Origin: Candidatus Muproteobacteria bacterium RIFCSPHIGHO2_01_FULL_65_16
GTDB taxonomy: Bacteria; Pseudomonadota; Gammaproteobacteria; Acidiferrobacterales; Sulfurifustaceae
Direction of reading: 5' to 3'
NCBI GenBank assembly: GCA_001785175.1
Contig: MFSY01000034.1
Span: 758 to 12,837 of the forward strand
DNA: 12,080 bases
The position numbers and the translations under genes are program-made. Shown piece by piece: positions 1 to 7,097 of the stretch; position 1 is the stretch's first letter; every line of letters begins with the position of its first letter. Below the pieces are notes generated by a model. That model saw only the letters and a program-made list of their open reading frames with translations, made no database searches and was not told the DNA's origin.

Positions 1-1628
1 AGAATCTCCTGGTACGCGCCGACCATGAAGATGCCGAGCAGATACGGCGTGCCGCTTTTTAACGGATGCAGCGGCAGGCTCGTCTCCACGCCCGCGCCGT
101 CCACGTACAGGTCCACGCGCCCGTCGGAGTCGCAGGTGATGTCGTTGAGCACCCCGCGCCGCGTGGGTTCCTCGTTCAACCGGTGCAGCGGCAGCACCGG
201 GAAGACCTGGTCTATGGCCCAGTGGTCGGGCATGGACTGGAACAGCGAATAGTTGCAGAAGTACTTGTCCGCGAGCTTCTCGTTCAGCTCGTCCAGCGCC
301 TCGCGGTGGGCGCGCGTCCCGGCCTGAAGCCGGGCGCGCACCTCGCGGCAGGTGGCGAAGTAGATGCCCTCGGCGCGCGCCCGCTCCTTGAGCGAGAGCA
401 CGCCGTGGCTGAACATCGTCTGGGCCTCGGTGAGCCAGTGGGCGGCGTCGTGATACACCTCGAGCGCCGGCCGCTCCGCGAGGCCCTGGAGCCCCTGCCA
501 CAGGTCCTGGACGATCTGCGGCTCGTCGGCCGCCGGCGCGGCCGGGGTCTCCGCCGCCGGCGCGCGCTCGACGTCGAGCACGTTCGTGATCAGCACCGCG
601 TGGTGCGCGGTGAGGGCACGGCCCGACTCGCTCACGATGTCCGGGTGCGGCAGGCCGCGCTCGTGGCAGATCTCGGCGAGCGCGCGGACGATATTGTGCG
701 CGTACTCCTGCACCGAATAGTTCATGGAGCAGAAGCTGCGCGAGCGCGTGCCCTCGTAGTCCACGCCGAGGCCGCCGCCGACGTTGATGACACACACCGG
801 CGCGCCGAGCTTCCTGAGCTCCGCGTAGTAGCGCGCCGCCTCGCGCATGCCGGACTGGATGTCCTGGATATTGGCGATCTGCGAGCCCATGTGGAAGTGC
901 ATCATGGCGAGCGCCTCGAGCAGGTTCTCGGCGCTCAGCCGCTCGATCACGCGCAGCACCTCGGCCGCGGACAGTCCGAACTTGGATTTCTCGCCGCCGG
1001 TGTTCTGCCACTTGCCCGCCCCGAGCGAGGCCAGCCGCACGCGCACGCCCAGAAGCGGCGTGACGTTCAGCGCGCGCGCCTCCGCGATCACGAGCTCGAG
1101 CTCGGCGAGCTTCTCGACCACGATGTAGACCCGGTGTCCGAGCTGCTTGCCGATCAAGGCCAGCCGGATGAACTCCCGGTCCTTGTAGCCGTTGCAGACC
1201 ACGATCCCGTCCGGGCGCGAGCGCGCGAGCACCGCCAGCAGCTCGGGCTTGCTGCCCGCCTCGAGCCCCAGGCGCTCGGCCCCGTGGGCGAGGAGCGCAT
1301 CCACCACGCTGCGCTGCTGGTTGACCTTGATCGGGTAGACCGCGGTATAGCGGCCGCGATAATCGTCGGCGCGCATGGCGCCGTCGAAGGCGGCGCACAG
1401 CTCGCTCACCCGGTGCGCGAGGATGCCGGAAAAGCGCACCAGCACCGGGAGCGTGAGCTTGTGCGCCGGGAACGCGCGCGTGAGCTCGTAGAGATTGACA
1501 CCCGGGTGCGCGGCGCGTGGGTCGGGGCGGCAGAGCACCTCGCCGCGCTCGCTGATGTCGAAGTAGCCGTTGCCCCAGTGGGCGATGTTATAAGTATCGC
1601 GCGCCTTCTGAATTGACCAGTCGCTCAT
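1..1628 (-). CDS. speA: Biosynthetic arginine decarboxylase, PLP-dependent (5' part; cut by left window edge)
   Basis: Converts L-arginine to agmatine and CO2, the first step of the arginine route to putrescine and spermidine. About 542 codons are present, read leftward from an ATG at 1626-1628, with no stop before the edge; the family is usually about 630-660 residues, so roughly the last 100 are missing. The N-terminus (MSDWSIQ, then TYNIAHWGNGYFD) resembles the family start. Visible signatures: YPIKVNQ with the likely PLP lysine at residue 101; GLEAGSKPEL; CNGYKDREFIRLALIG; GGEKSKFGL; HFHMGSQIANI; VGGGLGVDYEGTRS; SESGRALTAHH; and near the edge DITCDSDGRVD with the conserved cysteine at residue 499. 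The PLP barrel and most of the second domain are therefore present. No good Shine-Dalgarno precedes the ATG. It is divergent from speE, the later enzyme of the pathway. The long plus-strand open frame over this gene is a GC-driven shadow. Confidence 0.96.
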   Translation of the reverse strand, partial: MSDWSIQKARDTYNIAHWGNGYFDISERGEVLCRPDPRAAHPGVNLYELTRAFPAHKLTLPVLVRFSGILAHRVSELCAAFDGAMRADDYRGRYTAVYPIKVNQQRSVVDALLAHGAERLGLEAGSKPELLAVLARSRPDGIVVCNGYKDREFIRLALIGKQLGHRVYIVVEKLAELELVIAEARALNVTPLLGVRVRLASLGAGKWQNTGGEKSKFGLSAAEVLRVIERLSAENLLEALAMMHFHMGSQIANIQDIQSGMREAARYYAELRKLGAPVCVINVGGGLGVDYEGTRSRSFCSMNYSVQEYAHNIVRALAEICHERGLPHPDIVSESGRALTAHHAVLITNVLDVERAPAAETPAAPAADEPQIVQDLWQGLQGLAERPALEVYHDAAHWLTEAQTMFSHGVLSLKERARAEGIYFATCREVRARLQAGTRAHREALDELNEKLADKYFCNYSLFQSMPDHWAIDQVFPVLPLHRLNEEPTRRGVLNDITCDSDGRVDLYVDGAGVETSLPLHPLKSGTPYLLGIFMVGAYQEI

Positions 1629-1641
1629 AGGCGCGAAGTAT

Positions 1642-1714
1642 CAAGTAGCAAGTAACAAGTGGCAAGTAGTAGGCGGTAGATATTACAATCTTGCAACTTG
1701 AAACTTGCTACTTG
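1642..1714. repeat. Imperfect inverted repeat of CAAGTAG-type units between speA and speE
   Basis: The arms are 1642-1666 and 1690-1714. The left arm against the reverse complement of the right matches 22 of 25 bases, with a 23-nt loop. Each arm is built of short units (CAAGTAG, CAAGTAA, CAAGTGG on the left; the complementary ACTTG pattern on the right). It fills most of the 91-bp gap between the two divergent genes and ends 5 nt before the speE ATG, so it lies where the speE ribosome site should be. This looks like a dispersed short-period intergenic repeat; that family assignment is from memory and unchecked. Confidence 0.8.
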
Positions 1715-1719
1715 CTACT

Positions 1720-2556
1720 ATGACTTTGGATAAAAGCTGGTACACCGAAGAATGGGCCGGGCAGGGCTCGGCCATCTCGCTCAAGATCAAAAACAAGGTG
1801 CACGACGAACGAAGCGCCTATCAACGCATCGAGATCTACGAGACCGAAACCTTCGGCACCCTCATGACCCTGGACGGCCTGGTGATGGTCACCGACCGCG
1901 ACAACTTTATCTACCACGAGATGATGTCGCACCCGGCGCTCTTCACCCATCCCGACCCGAAGCGCGTGCTCGTCATCGGCGGCGGCGACTGCGGCACGCT
2001 CAACGAGGTGCTCAAGCACCCGGGTGTGGAGCTGGCCGAGCAGGTGGAGCTGGACGAACGCGTCACGCGCGTGGCCGAGCAGTTTTTCCCGGAGCTGTGC
2101 GCTTCCAACAACGACCCGCGCGCGCGGCTGCGCTTCGCCGACGGCATCCAGTGGGTCGCGGACGCCAAACCCGGGAGCTATGACGTGATCATCGTGGACT
2201 CGACCGACCCGGTGGGGCCCGCGGCCGGGCTTTTTTCAGAAACGTTTTACCAAAACTGCCTGCGGGCGCTCGCGCCGCGCGGGGTCGTCGTGGGTCAGAG
2301 CGAGTCGCCCCTGTTTCACCCCGATCTGATCCGTTCCATGCACCGCGCCCTGCGCGCGGCCGGCTTCCGCGAGGTGGCGACGCTGAATTTCCCCCAGTGC
2401 ACCTACCCATCCGGCTGGTGGAGCGCCACCATGGCCGCGCGCGACACGGCGCTGTCGAAGTTCCGCCAGGCGGACAAGAGGTTTCCGACCCGCTATTACA
2501 ATCAGGAGATACACGCCGCCGCCCTCGCCCGGCCGGAATTTATGCGCCAGCTGTAA
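1720..2556 (+). CDS. speE: Spermidine synthase (polyamine aminopropyltransferase)
   Basis: Transfers the aminopropyl group of decarboxylated S-adenosylmethionine to putrescine, giving spermidine and methylthioadenosine in the cytosol. The protein has 278 residues (E. coli SpeE is 288). Signatures: FGTLMTLDGLVMVTDRD followed by FIYHEMMSHPAL; the nucleotide loop VLVIGGGDCGTLNEVLKH (glycines at 87-89, D90); VELDERV; the active-site segment VDSTDPVGPA with the likely catalytic Asp160 and Asp163; then CTYPSGWWS and RYYNQEIHAAA near the end. I chose the ATG at 1720; a TTG at 1705 would add only residues coded by the repeat. No clear Shine-Dalgarno precedes 1720 because the upstream bases are repeat. 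The position after the GGGD motif is Cys91, where glycine is common. The divergent speA makes the pathway precursor. No speD or agmatinase gene is seen in the window. Confidence 0.95.
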   Translation: MTLDKSWYTEEWAGQGSAISLKIKNKVHDERSAYQRIEIYETETFGTLMTLDGLVMVTDRDNFIYHEMMSHPALFTHPDPKRVLVIGGGDCGTLNEVLKHPGVELAEQVELDERVTRVAEQFFPELCASNNDPRARLRFADGIQWVADAKPGSYDVIIVDSTDPVGPAAGLFSETFYQNCLRALAPRGVVVGQSESPLFHPDLIRSMHRALRAAGFREVATLNFPQCTYPSGWWSATMAARDTALSKFRQADKRFPTRYYNQEIHAAALARPEFMRQL

Positions 2557-2761
2557 CCGGCGTTGCCGGCACACTCCACTGTTACGCTGTTAGCCGATTA
2601 AAAACAAAGGCTTATCCGGTGACACCCGCTTTGTACCTCACTTCGTATGCGCCCACGCAGCCCGCGAATCGTGGGCTATTGGGCTATAACTAAAGGATAT
2701 TTAGCCCGAAAAATAACAACTTATCCGGACTGCAAGGGCGGCAGTGGCGCAAGGAGAGGGA
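2557..2761 (+). other. Gap between speE and the GGDEF-EAL leader; two small inverted repeats only
   Basis: No convincing gene. A 5-bp perfect inverted repeat, CCGGC-GTT-GCCGG, sits just after the speE stop (2557-2569) but has no T-run, so it is at best a weak terminator. A GGGCTA/TAGCCC inverted repeat (2681-2686 and 2702-2707) encloses an AT-rich stretch that may hold the promoter of the downstream gene; I could not fix -35 and -10 boxes. The stretch ends in a strong Shine-Dalgarno, AAGGAG at 2751-2756, which serves the small ORF beginning at 2762. Confidence 0.5.
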
Positions 2762-2857
2762 ATGTTTTTCCGGCAACCGCGGCTCGAAAAGATTTCACGC
2801 GCGGACGCAAATCCGCCCTCCGTGCACAGCAACCTGACGGGAGCAGCGCGGCCATGA
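2762..2857 (+). CDS. Possible 31-codon leader ORF, coupled to the GGDEF-EAL gene
   Basis: AAGGAG at 2751-2756 stands 5 nt before an ATG at 2762, an ideal ribosome site. The frame encodes 31 residues beginning MFFRQPRLEKISRAD, rich in Arg, Ala and Pro, with no membrane segment or recognisable family. It ends in TGA at 2855-2857, overlapping the ATG of the next gene (ATGA at 2854-2857), the usual geometry for translational coupling. I do not recognise the product. The act of translation may matter more than the peptide, by opening the leader fold that contains the downstream ribosome site. The same DNA can also be read as a structured RNA (next entry), so a chance ORF is a real possibility. Confidence 0.35.
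   Translation: MFFRQPRLEKISRADANPPSVHSNLTGAARP
2770..2851 (+). promoter_or_regulatory. Candidate c-di-GMP-I (GEMM)-like riboswitch, divergent
   Basis: Elements occur in the order of a c-di-GMP-I aptamer: CCGGCAA (2770-2776); a stem CCGCG/CGCGG (2777-2781 with 2800-2804); the hallmark-like GACGCAAA (2804-2811) followed by TCCGCC that can pair back to the CCGG; a second hairpin CTCCGT/ACGGGAG (2818-2823 with 2837-2843); then CAGCGCGG (2844-2851), similar to the AGC-containing 3' segment of known examples. The GGGAG ribosome site (2839-2843) of the GGDEF-EAL gene lies inside the second hairpin. Against it: there is no clear GAAA tetraloop on the first stem and no proven P1 helix. The link to a c-di-GMP enzyme gene supports the idea. 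This was aligned by eye only. Confidence 0.3.
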
Positions 2858-5232
2858 TGATCTCGCTGCGCTACAAGGCCGCCATCCTGATCGCCCTGAC
2901 CGAGATCGCGCTGCTCGGCCTGCTGCTCTTGACCAATCTCTATCAGACGCGCCGGGACCTGGAGGAAGAGCTCACCGTCCTCGCCGCCTCCACGGCGGAG
3001 CTTGTGGCCGCTTCCGCCACCGAGCCGCTGCTTTCCTACGACCTGGCGCAACTGCAAAATCTCCTGAACGGCGTCGTCAACAAACACCGTGTCCGGTACG
3101 TGGCGGTCACCGACCGGCGCGGCCGACTGCTGGCCGAGGCCGGGGACCAGGACGGCCCGGAGGCGACGGTCCGGGCCGAGCGGAGCATCGCCGTGGCCGG
3201 CGGCGTCTTCGGCCAGATCCGGCTCGAGGTGTCGCGCGCCGCGACCGACGCGGCGCTGGCCGAGACGACGCGGAGCAACTCCATGATCGCCGCCCTGGAG
3301 ATACTGCTGGTCGCCCTGATCTCCCTCACGCTCGGCTGGCTGCTGACGCGCAACCTGCTGACGCTGGCCAAGGGCGCGGAGCGGCTCGGGCGCGGCGATC
3401 TCGGGACGCGCGTGCAGGTGGCGTCGCGCGACGAGGCGGGAATGCTCGCGGCGTGCTTCAATGACATGGCGGCGCAGATCGAGCGCACCGTGAGCGAGCT
3501 CGCGCAGAGCCAGCGGCGCTTCCGCGACCTGGCCGAGAACACCTCCGACTGGCTGTGGGAGGTGGACCTGGAAGGGCGCTGCACCTATTCGTCGAAAAAG
3601 GTCGAGGCGCTGCTGGGCTACACGCCGGAGCAGCTGATCGGCACGCGCGTCTTCGACCTGATGGTCCCGCTGGACGCCAAGCGTCTGGAGATGCTGTTCC
3701 GGCTGGTGCGCCAGGAGCGCAAGCCGTTCTACGGCCTGGAATACCGCGCCCCGCGCAAGCAGGGCGGGACGGCGATCCTGGAGGCGAACGGCGTTCCGAT
3801 CGTGGACGAGACCGGCCGGCACGTCGGCTACCGCGGCGTGACGCGCGACGTCACCCGGCGCAAGGAGGACGAATCGCGCATGGTCTATCTCGCCGAGCAC
3901 GATCCGCTCACCGGGCTGCTGTCGCGCCAGAAGTTCCTGGAGGTGCTGGACGACGAGATCAAGCTCTCCGCGCGCTCGGGCCTGCCGGTCACGGTGCTGT
4001 TCATTGATCTCGATGATTTCAAGCTCATCAACGACACCCACGGCCACGTGGCGGGCGACGCGCTGCTGCGCGTGATCGCCGAGATCATGTTGCGCCAGGT
4101 CGGCCCGGGGAATTACCTGGCGCGCCTCGGCGGCGACGAGTTCGGCGTGCTTCTGCGCGGCGAGGGCTCAGAAAACGGCGAAACATTGTCGCGCCAACTG
4201 CTGTCGGCCCTCGAAGCCGCGCCGCTCTCCATCGGCGACGCCGACGTGCGCGTGTCCGCCGGAATCGGCGTCTGCTCCCACCCGCAGTGCGGCGACAGCG
4301 CCGAGACGCTGCTGGCCCACGCCGACGCCGCCATGTCGCACGCCAAGTCCCTCGGGCACAACCGCCACCACGTCTATCAGCCGTCCGACCGCGACCTGGA
4401 CGGCATGCGCCAGACCGTCAACTGGCAGGTGCTCATCCACGAGGCGCTGGAGAACGACTGGATCTCCCTCGACTTTCAGCCGATCGTGTGCGTGTCGCAC
4501 GAAACCGGTAAACGCTATTTCGAGGCCCTGGCCCGGTTGCAGGATCGGGCCGGCGAGACCATCCCCGCCGCGCGCTTCATTGACACCGCCGAATACACCG
4601 GCCAGGTCGTCGAAATAGACAAGCGGGTGTTCGCACAGGTCCTGAAAATCCTGGCCGAGCCGCAGTACGGCGACTGCGTGATCGCCATGAACCTTTCCGG
4701 CCGCTCGCTCGGCACGCCGGGTTTCTGCGAGTATTTCCAGGAGCAGGCGCGCGCGAGCGGCGTCCGTCCCGAGCGCCTGCTGTTCGAGGTCACGGAGACC
4801 GCCGCGGTCACGGAGATGGCCAAGGCGGAGAGCTTCATCGCCACCATGAAGAAGGAGGGTTATCGGTTTTCGCTCGACGATTTCGGCGTCGGCTTTTCCT
4901 CGTTTTCCTACCTCAAGCATCTGCCGGTGGACCAGATCAAGATTGACGGCAGCTTCATCCGCCACCTGGACAGCAACCGCGAGGACCAGATATTCGTGCG
5001 CGCCATGGTTCAGGTCGCCAGGGAGCTGGGGCTCGAGACCGTGGCCGAGTTCGTGGAAACGCAGGCGGCGCTCGAGCTGTTGTGCGACATGGGTGTGGAT
5101 TTCGTCCAGGGCGACCACGTCGCCCGGCCCGGCCCGACGCTGACCACGCCCACGGTGGAGCTGGGCCGGCGCGGCCCGGCCGCGGCCAAGCTCGGGCGCG
5201 CCGCCGGCCGTGGCGGTGGACGGTCGCCGTGA
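2854..5232 (+). CDS. Membrane-bound HAMP-PAS-GGDEF-EAL cyclic-di-GMP signalling protein
   Basis: A 792-residue protein that likely makes or degrades c-di-GMP at the inner membrane. Order: TM1 about 9-28; a periplasmic sensing part about 30-140; TM2 about 144-164; HAMP about 165-215; PAS/PAC about 223-345 (from FRDLAENTSDWLWEVD to GVTRDVT); GGDEF about 355-520 with FIDLDDFKLIND and an intact RLGGDEF at 424-430; EAL about 540-770. The EAL catalytic set looks complete: EAL at 557-559, NLSG, FEVTET, SLDDFGVGFSSFSYLK, IKIDGSFI, AEFVET and VQGD. No RxxD inhibitory site is seen just before RLGGDEF. Start: ATG at 2854 (or 2857), 10-13 nt after GGGAG. The open frame extends upstream to 2647, but that part is repeat-like leader and shows no domain. 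The C-terminal tail is a low-complexity Gly/Arg/Ala stretch. Both domains look active; in many hybrids one dominates. Confidence 0.93.
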   Translation: MMISLRYKAAILIALTEIALLGLLLLTNLYQTRRDLEEELTVLAASTAELVAASATEPLLSYDLAQLQNLLNGVVNKHRVRYVAVTDRRGRLLAEAGDQDGPEATVRAERSIAVAGGVFGQIRLEVSRAATDAALAETTRSNSMIAALEILLVALISLTLGWLLTRNLLTLAKGAERLGRGDLGTRVQVASRDEAGMLAACFNDMAAQIERTVSELAQSQRRFRDLAENTSDWLWEVDLEGRCTYSSKKVEALLGYTPEQLIGTRVFDLMVPLDAKRLEMLFRLVRQERKPFYGLEYRAPRKQGGTAILEANGVPIVDETGRHVGYRGVTRDVTRRKEDESRMVYLAEHDPLTGLLSRQKFLEVLDDEIKLSARSGLPVTVLFIDLDDFKLINDTHGHVAGDALLRVIAEIMLRQVGPGNYLARLGGDEFGVLLRGEGSENGETLSRQLLSALEAAPLSIGDADVRVSAGIGVCSHPQCGDSAETLLAHADAAMSHAKSLGHNRHHVYQPSDRDLDGMRQTVNWQVLIHEALENDWISLDFQPIVCVSHETGKRYFEALARLQDRAGETIPAARFIDTAEYTGQVVEIDKRVFAQVLKILAEPQYGDCVIAMNLSGRSLGTPGFCEYFQEQARASGVRPERLLFEVTETAAVTEMAKAESFIATMKKEGYRFSLDDFGVGFSSFSYLKHLPVDQIKIDGSFIRHLDSNREDQIFVRAMVQVARELGLETVAEFVETQAALELLCDMGVDFVQGDHVARPGPTLTTPTVELGRRGPAAAKLGRAAGRGGGRSP

Positions 5233-6811
5233 CACGCGTGATAAACTCATTGACCTGACCCGAGCCCAGGACCACTTGCCCACTCCGAATCCCAACCCCG
5301 CTGCCGGCGCGCGCATTCCGCCACGCGCGGACAACGGCAAGGCGCGCCTGAAAAAAATCGGCGTCGTACTCGGCGGCGTGATGGTGCTGGCGCTCGCGGC
5401 GCTCGCCGGCGCCGCCTTCTGGTTCGGCCTGGAGGCGGAGAAGACCTACCAGCATATGATCGAGCGGTTTTCCACGGGCGGCGCCCAGGTCACAACCACG
5501 CGCTACGAGCGCGGCTGGCTCGCCTCCCGGGCCGAGACGGTCGTACGCTTTCCGGGTGTGCCGTTCGAGATCACCGCCGCGCACGACATCAGCCACGGCC
5601 CGATTCCGTTCGCCCGGCTGCCGGACGGCGTCGGCGGGCTCAGGCCGGTCCAGGCGGCGGTCAAGACGCGCTTCAGCCTGGCGGCGAAGGGCCAGGATGA
5701 AAGGCTTAAGTTCCTGTCCAGCCTGCCGGCGCTCGACGCCGACATCACCGTGGATCTGGACGGCGCCGGCCGGGTTCGCACCGAACTGCCGCCGCTCACG
5801 AAGCCCGCGGCCGGCGGCGGCCGGCTTGAGTGGCGCGGCCTGAACGGCGAGATCACCTTCGATCGGGAGTGGAAGCGGTTCAAGACCGAGATCCATGCGC
5901 CCGGTCTCAGCTTCAGCGCCCCGCCGCCGGCCGCGGGCGGGGGCCAAGATCCGGGCGGCCGACCCGCGGTGCGCGGGATTCCCGGCGGCGTCACGTTCGA
6001 GCAACTGGCGGTGCGCGCCGATCTGCACGAGGGCGTCGGCGGCTACCTGCTCGGCGAAACCACCGTGACGCTCGACAGCATCAGCGCCGGCCCGTTGTTG
6101 CGCCTGCAAGGGCTGCAATTCTCGAGCGTCGCCCGCGCCGCCGGAAACGACATCAACCTCGAGCTGACCTACCGGCTCGACGCGCTGGGCCTGGCCGACC
6201 AGCGCCACGGCCCGGCGTTGCTGGCCGTGGAAGTGCGGCGGCTGGATGCCGCCGCCATCGGGAAATTCGAGAAGGAGATGAACGCCATCTACCGCCAGGG
6301 GCTGCCGGAAGAGCAGGCGTCGCTCATGCTGATGGGAAAGATGCTGGGGCTGGTCGGGGAGTTGTCCAAGAAGGTCCCGGAACTGGAGGTCACCAAGCTG
6401 AGCGTCAAGACCGCCATGGGCGAGATCACCGGCAAGGCCAAGATCGTGCTCGATGGCAGCAAGGCGGACATCGGCGAGAACCCGATGTTGGTCCTGACGG
6501 CCGTGTCCGGCGACATGGAGCTGATCATGCCCGCGGGCGTGCTCAAGCCGCTTCTGGCGCCGCTGATCATGCAGGACATTCAGGCCTATCGGCAGGGCGG
6601 CCGGCTGACGGCGGAGGAGATCGGCCGGCTCGATCCGGAAACGCTGGCGCGGGTCGTGGATCAGGCGCTGCCGCTTTATCTTTCGCGGCACGACCTGACC
6701 AAGTATCTGATTCACGACAACGGGCAGTACCGCATCGTCGCCACGCTGCGCCAGGGGCAGATCCTGGTGAACAACCAGCCGTGGCGCGTCCGGCCGGCGC
6801 AATTCCCCTGA
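5210..6811 (+). CDS. YdgA-like DUF945 family protein
   Basis: A 533-residue protein of the YdgA/DUF945 family, whose members are anchored in the inner membrane with a large periplasmic part; molecular role poorly known. One membrane segment near residues 49-72 (GVVLGGVMVLALAALAG) follows a basic stretch (KARLKK). Family-like features: EAEKTYQHMIERF, then TTTRYERGWLASRAE (the 'Y-x-RG' segment after the anchor), internal beta-rich repeats, and the C-terminal LTKYLIHDNGQYRIVATLRQG. The start is uncertain. GTG at 5210 overlaps the upstream gene by 23 nt but lacks a Shine-Dalgarno. TTG at 5276 has AGGA 4 nt before it and gives 511 residues, closer to E. coli YdgA (about 500). The overlap or close spacing suggests co-transcription with the GGDEF-EAL gene. 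No terminator is seen after the stop. Confidence 0.82.
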   Translation: MAVDGRRDTRDKLIDLTRAQDHLPTPNPNPAAGARIPPRADNGKARLKKIGVVLGGVMVLALAALAGAAFWFGLEAEKTYQHMIERFSTGGAQVTTTRYERGWLASRAETVVRFPGVPFEITAAHDISHGPIPFARLPDGVGGLRPVQAAVKTRFSLAAKGQDERLKFLSSLPALDADITVDLDGAGRVRTELPPLTKPAAGGGRLEWRGLNGEITFDREWKRFKTEIHAPGLSFSAPPPAAGGGQDPGGRPAVRGIPGGVTFEQLAVRADLHEGVGGYLLGETTVTLDSISAGPLLRLQGLQFSSVARAAGNDINLELTYRLDALGLADQRHGPALLAVEVRRLDAAAIGKFEKEMNAIYRQGLPEEQASLMLMGKMLGLVGELSKKVPELEVTKLSVKTAMGEITGKAKIVLDGSKADIGENPMLVLTAVSGDMELIMPAGVLKPLLAPLIMQDIQAYRQGGRLTAEEIGRLDPETLARVVDQALPLYLSRHDLTKYLIHDNGQYRIVATLRQGQILVNNQPWRVRPAQFP

Positions 6812-6830
6812 TGCCGCTTCACTTAAAGAT

Positions 6831-6871
6831 AATAATTTGGAACCACAGATGAACACAGATAAGAAATAATA
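6831..6871. repeat. Direct repeat copy A (intact), CACAGATGAACACAGAT type
   Basis: This 41-bp unit, beginning AATAATTTGG and containing CACAGATGAACACAGATAAG, is intact. The same unit recurs 71 bp downstream with one mismatch once an inserted element is removed (6902-6933 joined to 7081-7089). The motif is itself internally repetitive (ACACAGAT twice). It lies 19 nt after the YdgA-like stop codon. It belongs to a short-period intergenic repeat type I recall from many environmental bacterial genomes; not checked. Confidence 0.8.
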
Positions 6872-6901
6872 AAAGAAGGGAACCGCAGCTTAAGAAATTA
6901 A

Positions 6902-7089
6902 AATAATTTGGATCCACAGATGAACACAGATAAAGGAACCTCTAAAAATTGCCTCTCATGTAGGTTGGGTTAAGCCGCGTAAGCGGCGAACCCAACAAAA
7001 TCATATTGTTCGGCGCTGCTCGGTGGATTCGTTGCGCTTAATCCACCCTACATTTTTTGAATTTTTAGAGGCTCCCATAAGAAATAATA
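6902..7089. repeat. Direct repeat copy B, split by a 143-bp insertion
   Basis: The left part, 6902-6933, and right part, 7081-7089, together match copy A at 40 of 41 positions; the mismatch is A to T at 6913. They are separated by the MITE-like element at 6934-7076 plus one copy of its 4-bp target duplication. Downstream similarity between the copies continues, since a GGAACCGC motif follows both. Confidence 0.75.
6934..7076. mobile_element. MITE-like non-coding element, 143 bp, 17-bp TIRs, 4-bp target duplication
   Basis: Terminal inverted repeats 6934-6950 (AGGAACCTCTAAAAATT) and 7060-7076 (reverse complement GGGAGCCTCTAAAAATT) match at 15 of 17 bases. ATAA flanks both sides (6930-6933 and 7077-7080). 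Removing the element and one ATAA restores a repeat identical to copy A across the junction, so the insertion is well supported. The interior has no ORF. It holds a TGTAGG/CCTACA inverted pair (6959-6964, 7047-7052), a hairpin at 6964-6996 (8-bp outer stem GTTGGGTT/AACCCAAC, 5-bp inner stem GCCGC/GCGGC) and a second at 7022-7047 (GGTGGATT/AATCCACC). It must be moved by a transposase made elsewhere. The parent IS family is not identified. Confidence 0.75.
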
Positions 7090-7097
7090 GTAAGAAT

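Noticed and set aside
66..1616. 516-codon plus-strand open frame
   Set aside because: It lies exactly opposite speA, whose motifs are unmistakable. The translation is rich in Arg, His, Val and Leu, typical of an antisense frame in GC-rich DNA.
2557..2569. Rho-independent terminator of speE
   Set aside because: Stem of only 5 bp and no T-run after it.
2647..2853. N-terminal extension of the GGDEF-EAL protein
   Set aside because: The frame is open, but the residues are Arg/Gly-rich, precede the first membrane segment and overlap leader structures. The ATG at 2854 has a ribosome site and a normal membrane start.
4955..6856. 633-codon minus-strand open frame
   Set aside because: Covers the end of the GGDEF-EAL gene and the whole YdgA-like gene on the opposite strand. 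Low-complexity Arg/Gly/Pro composition and no domain.
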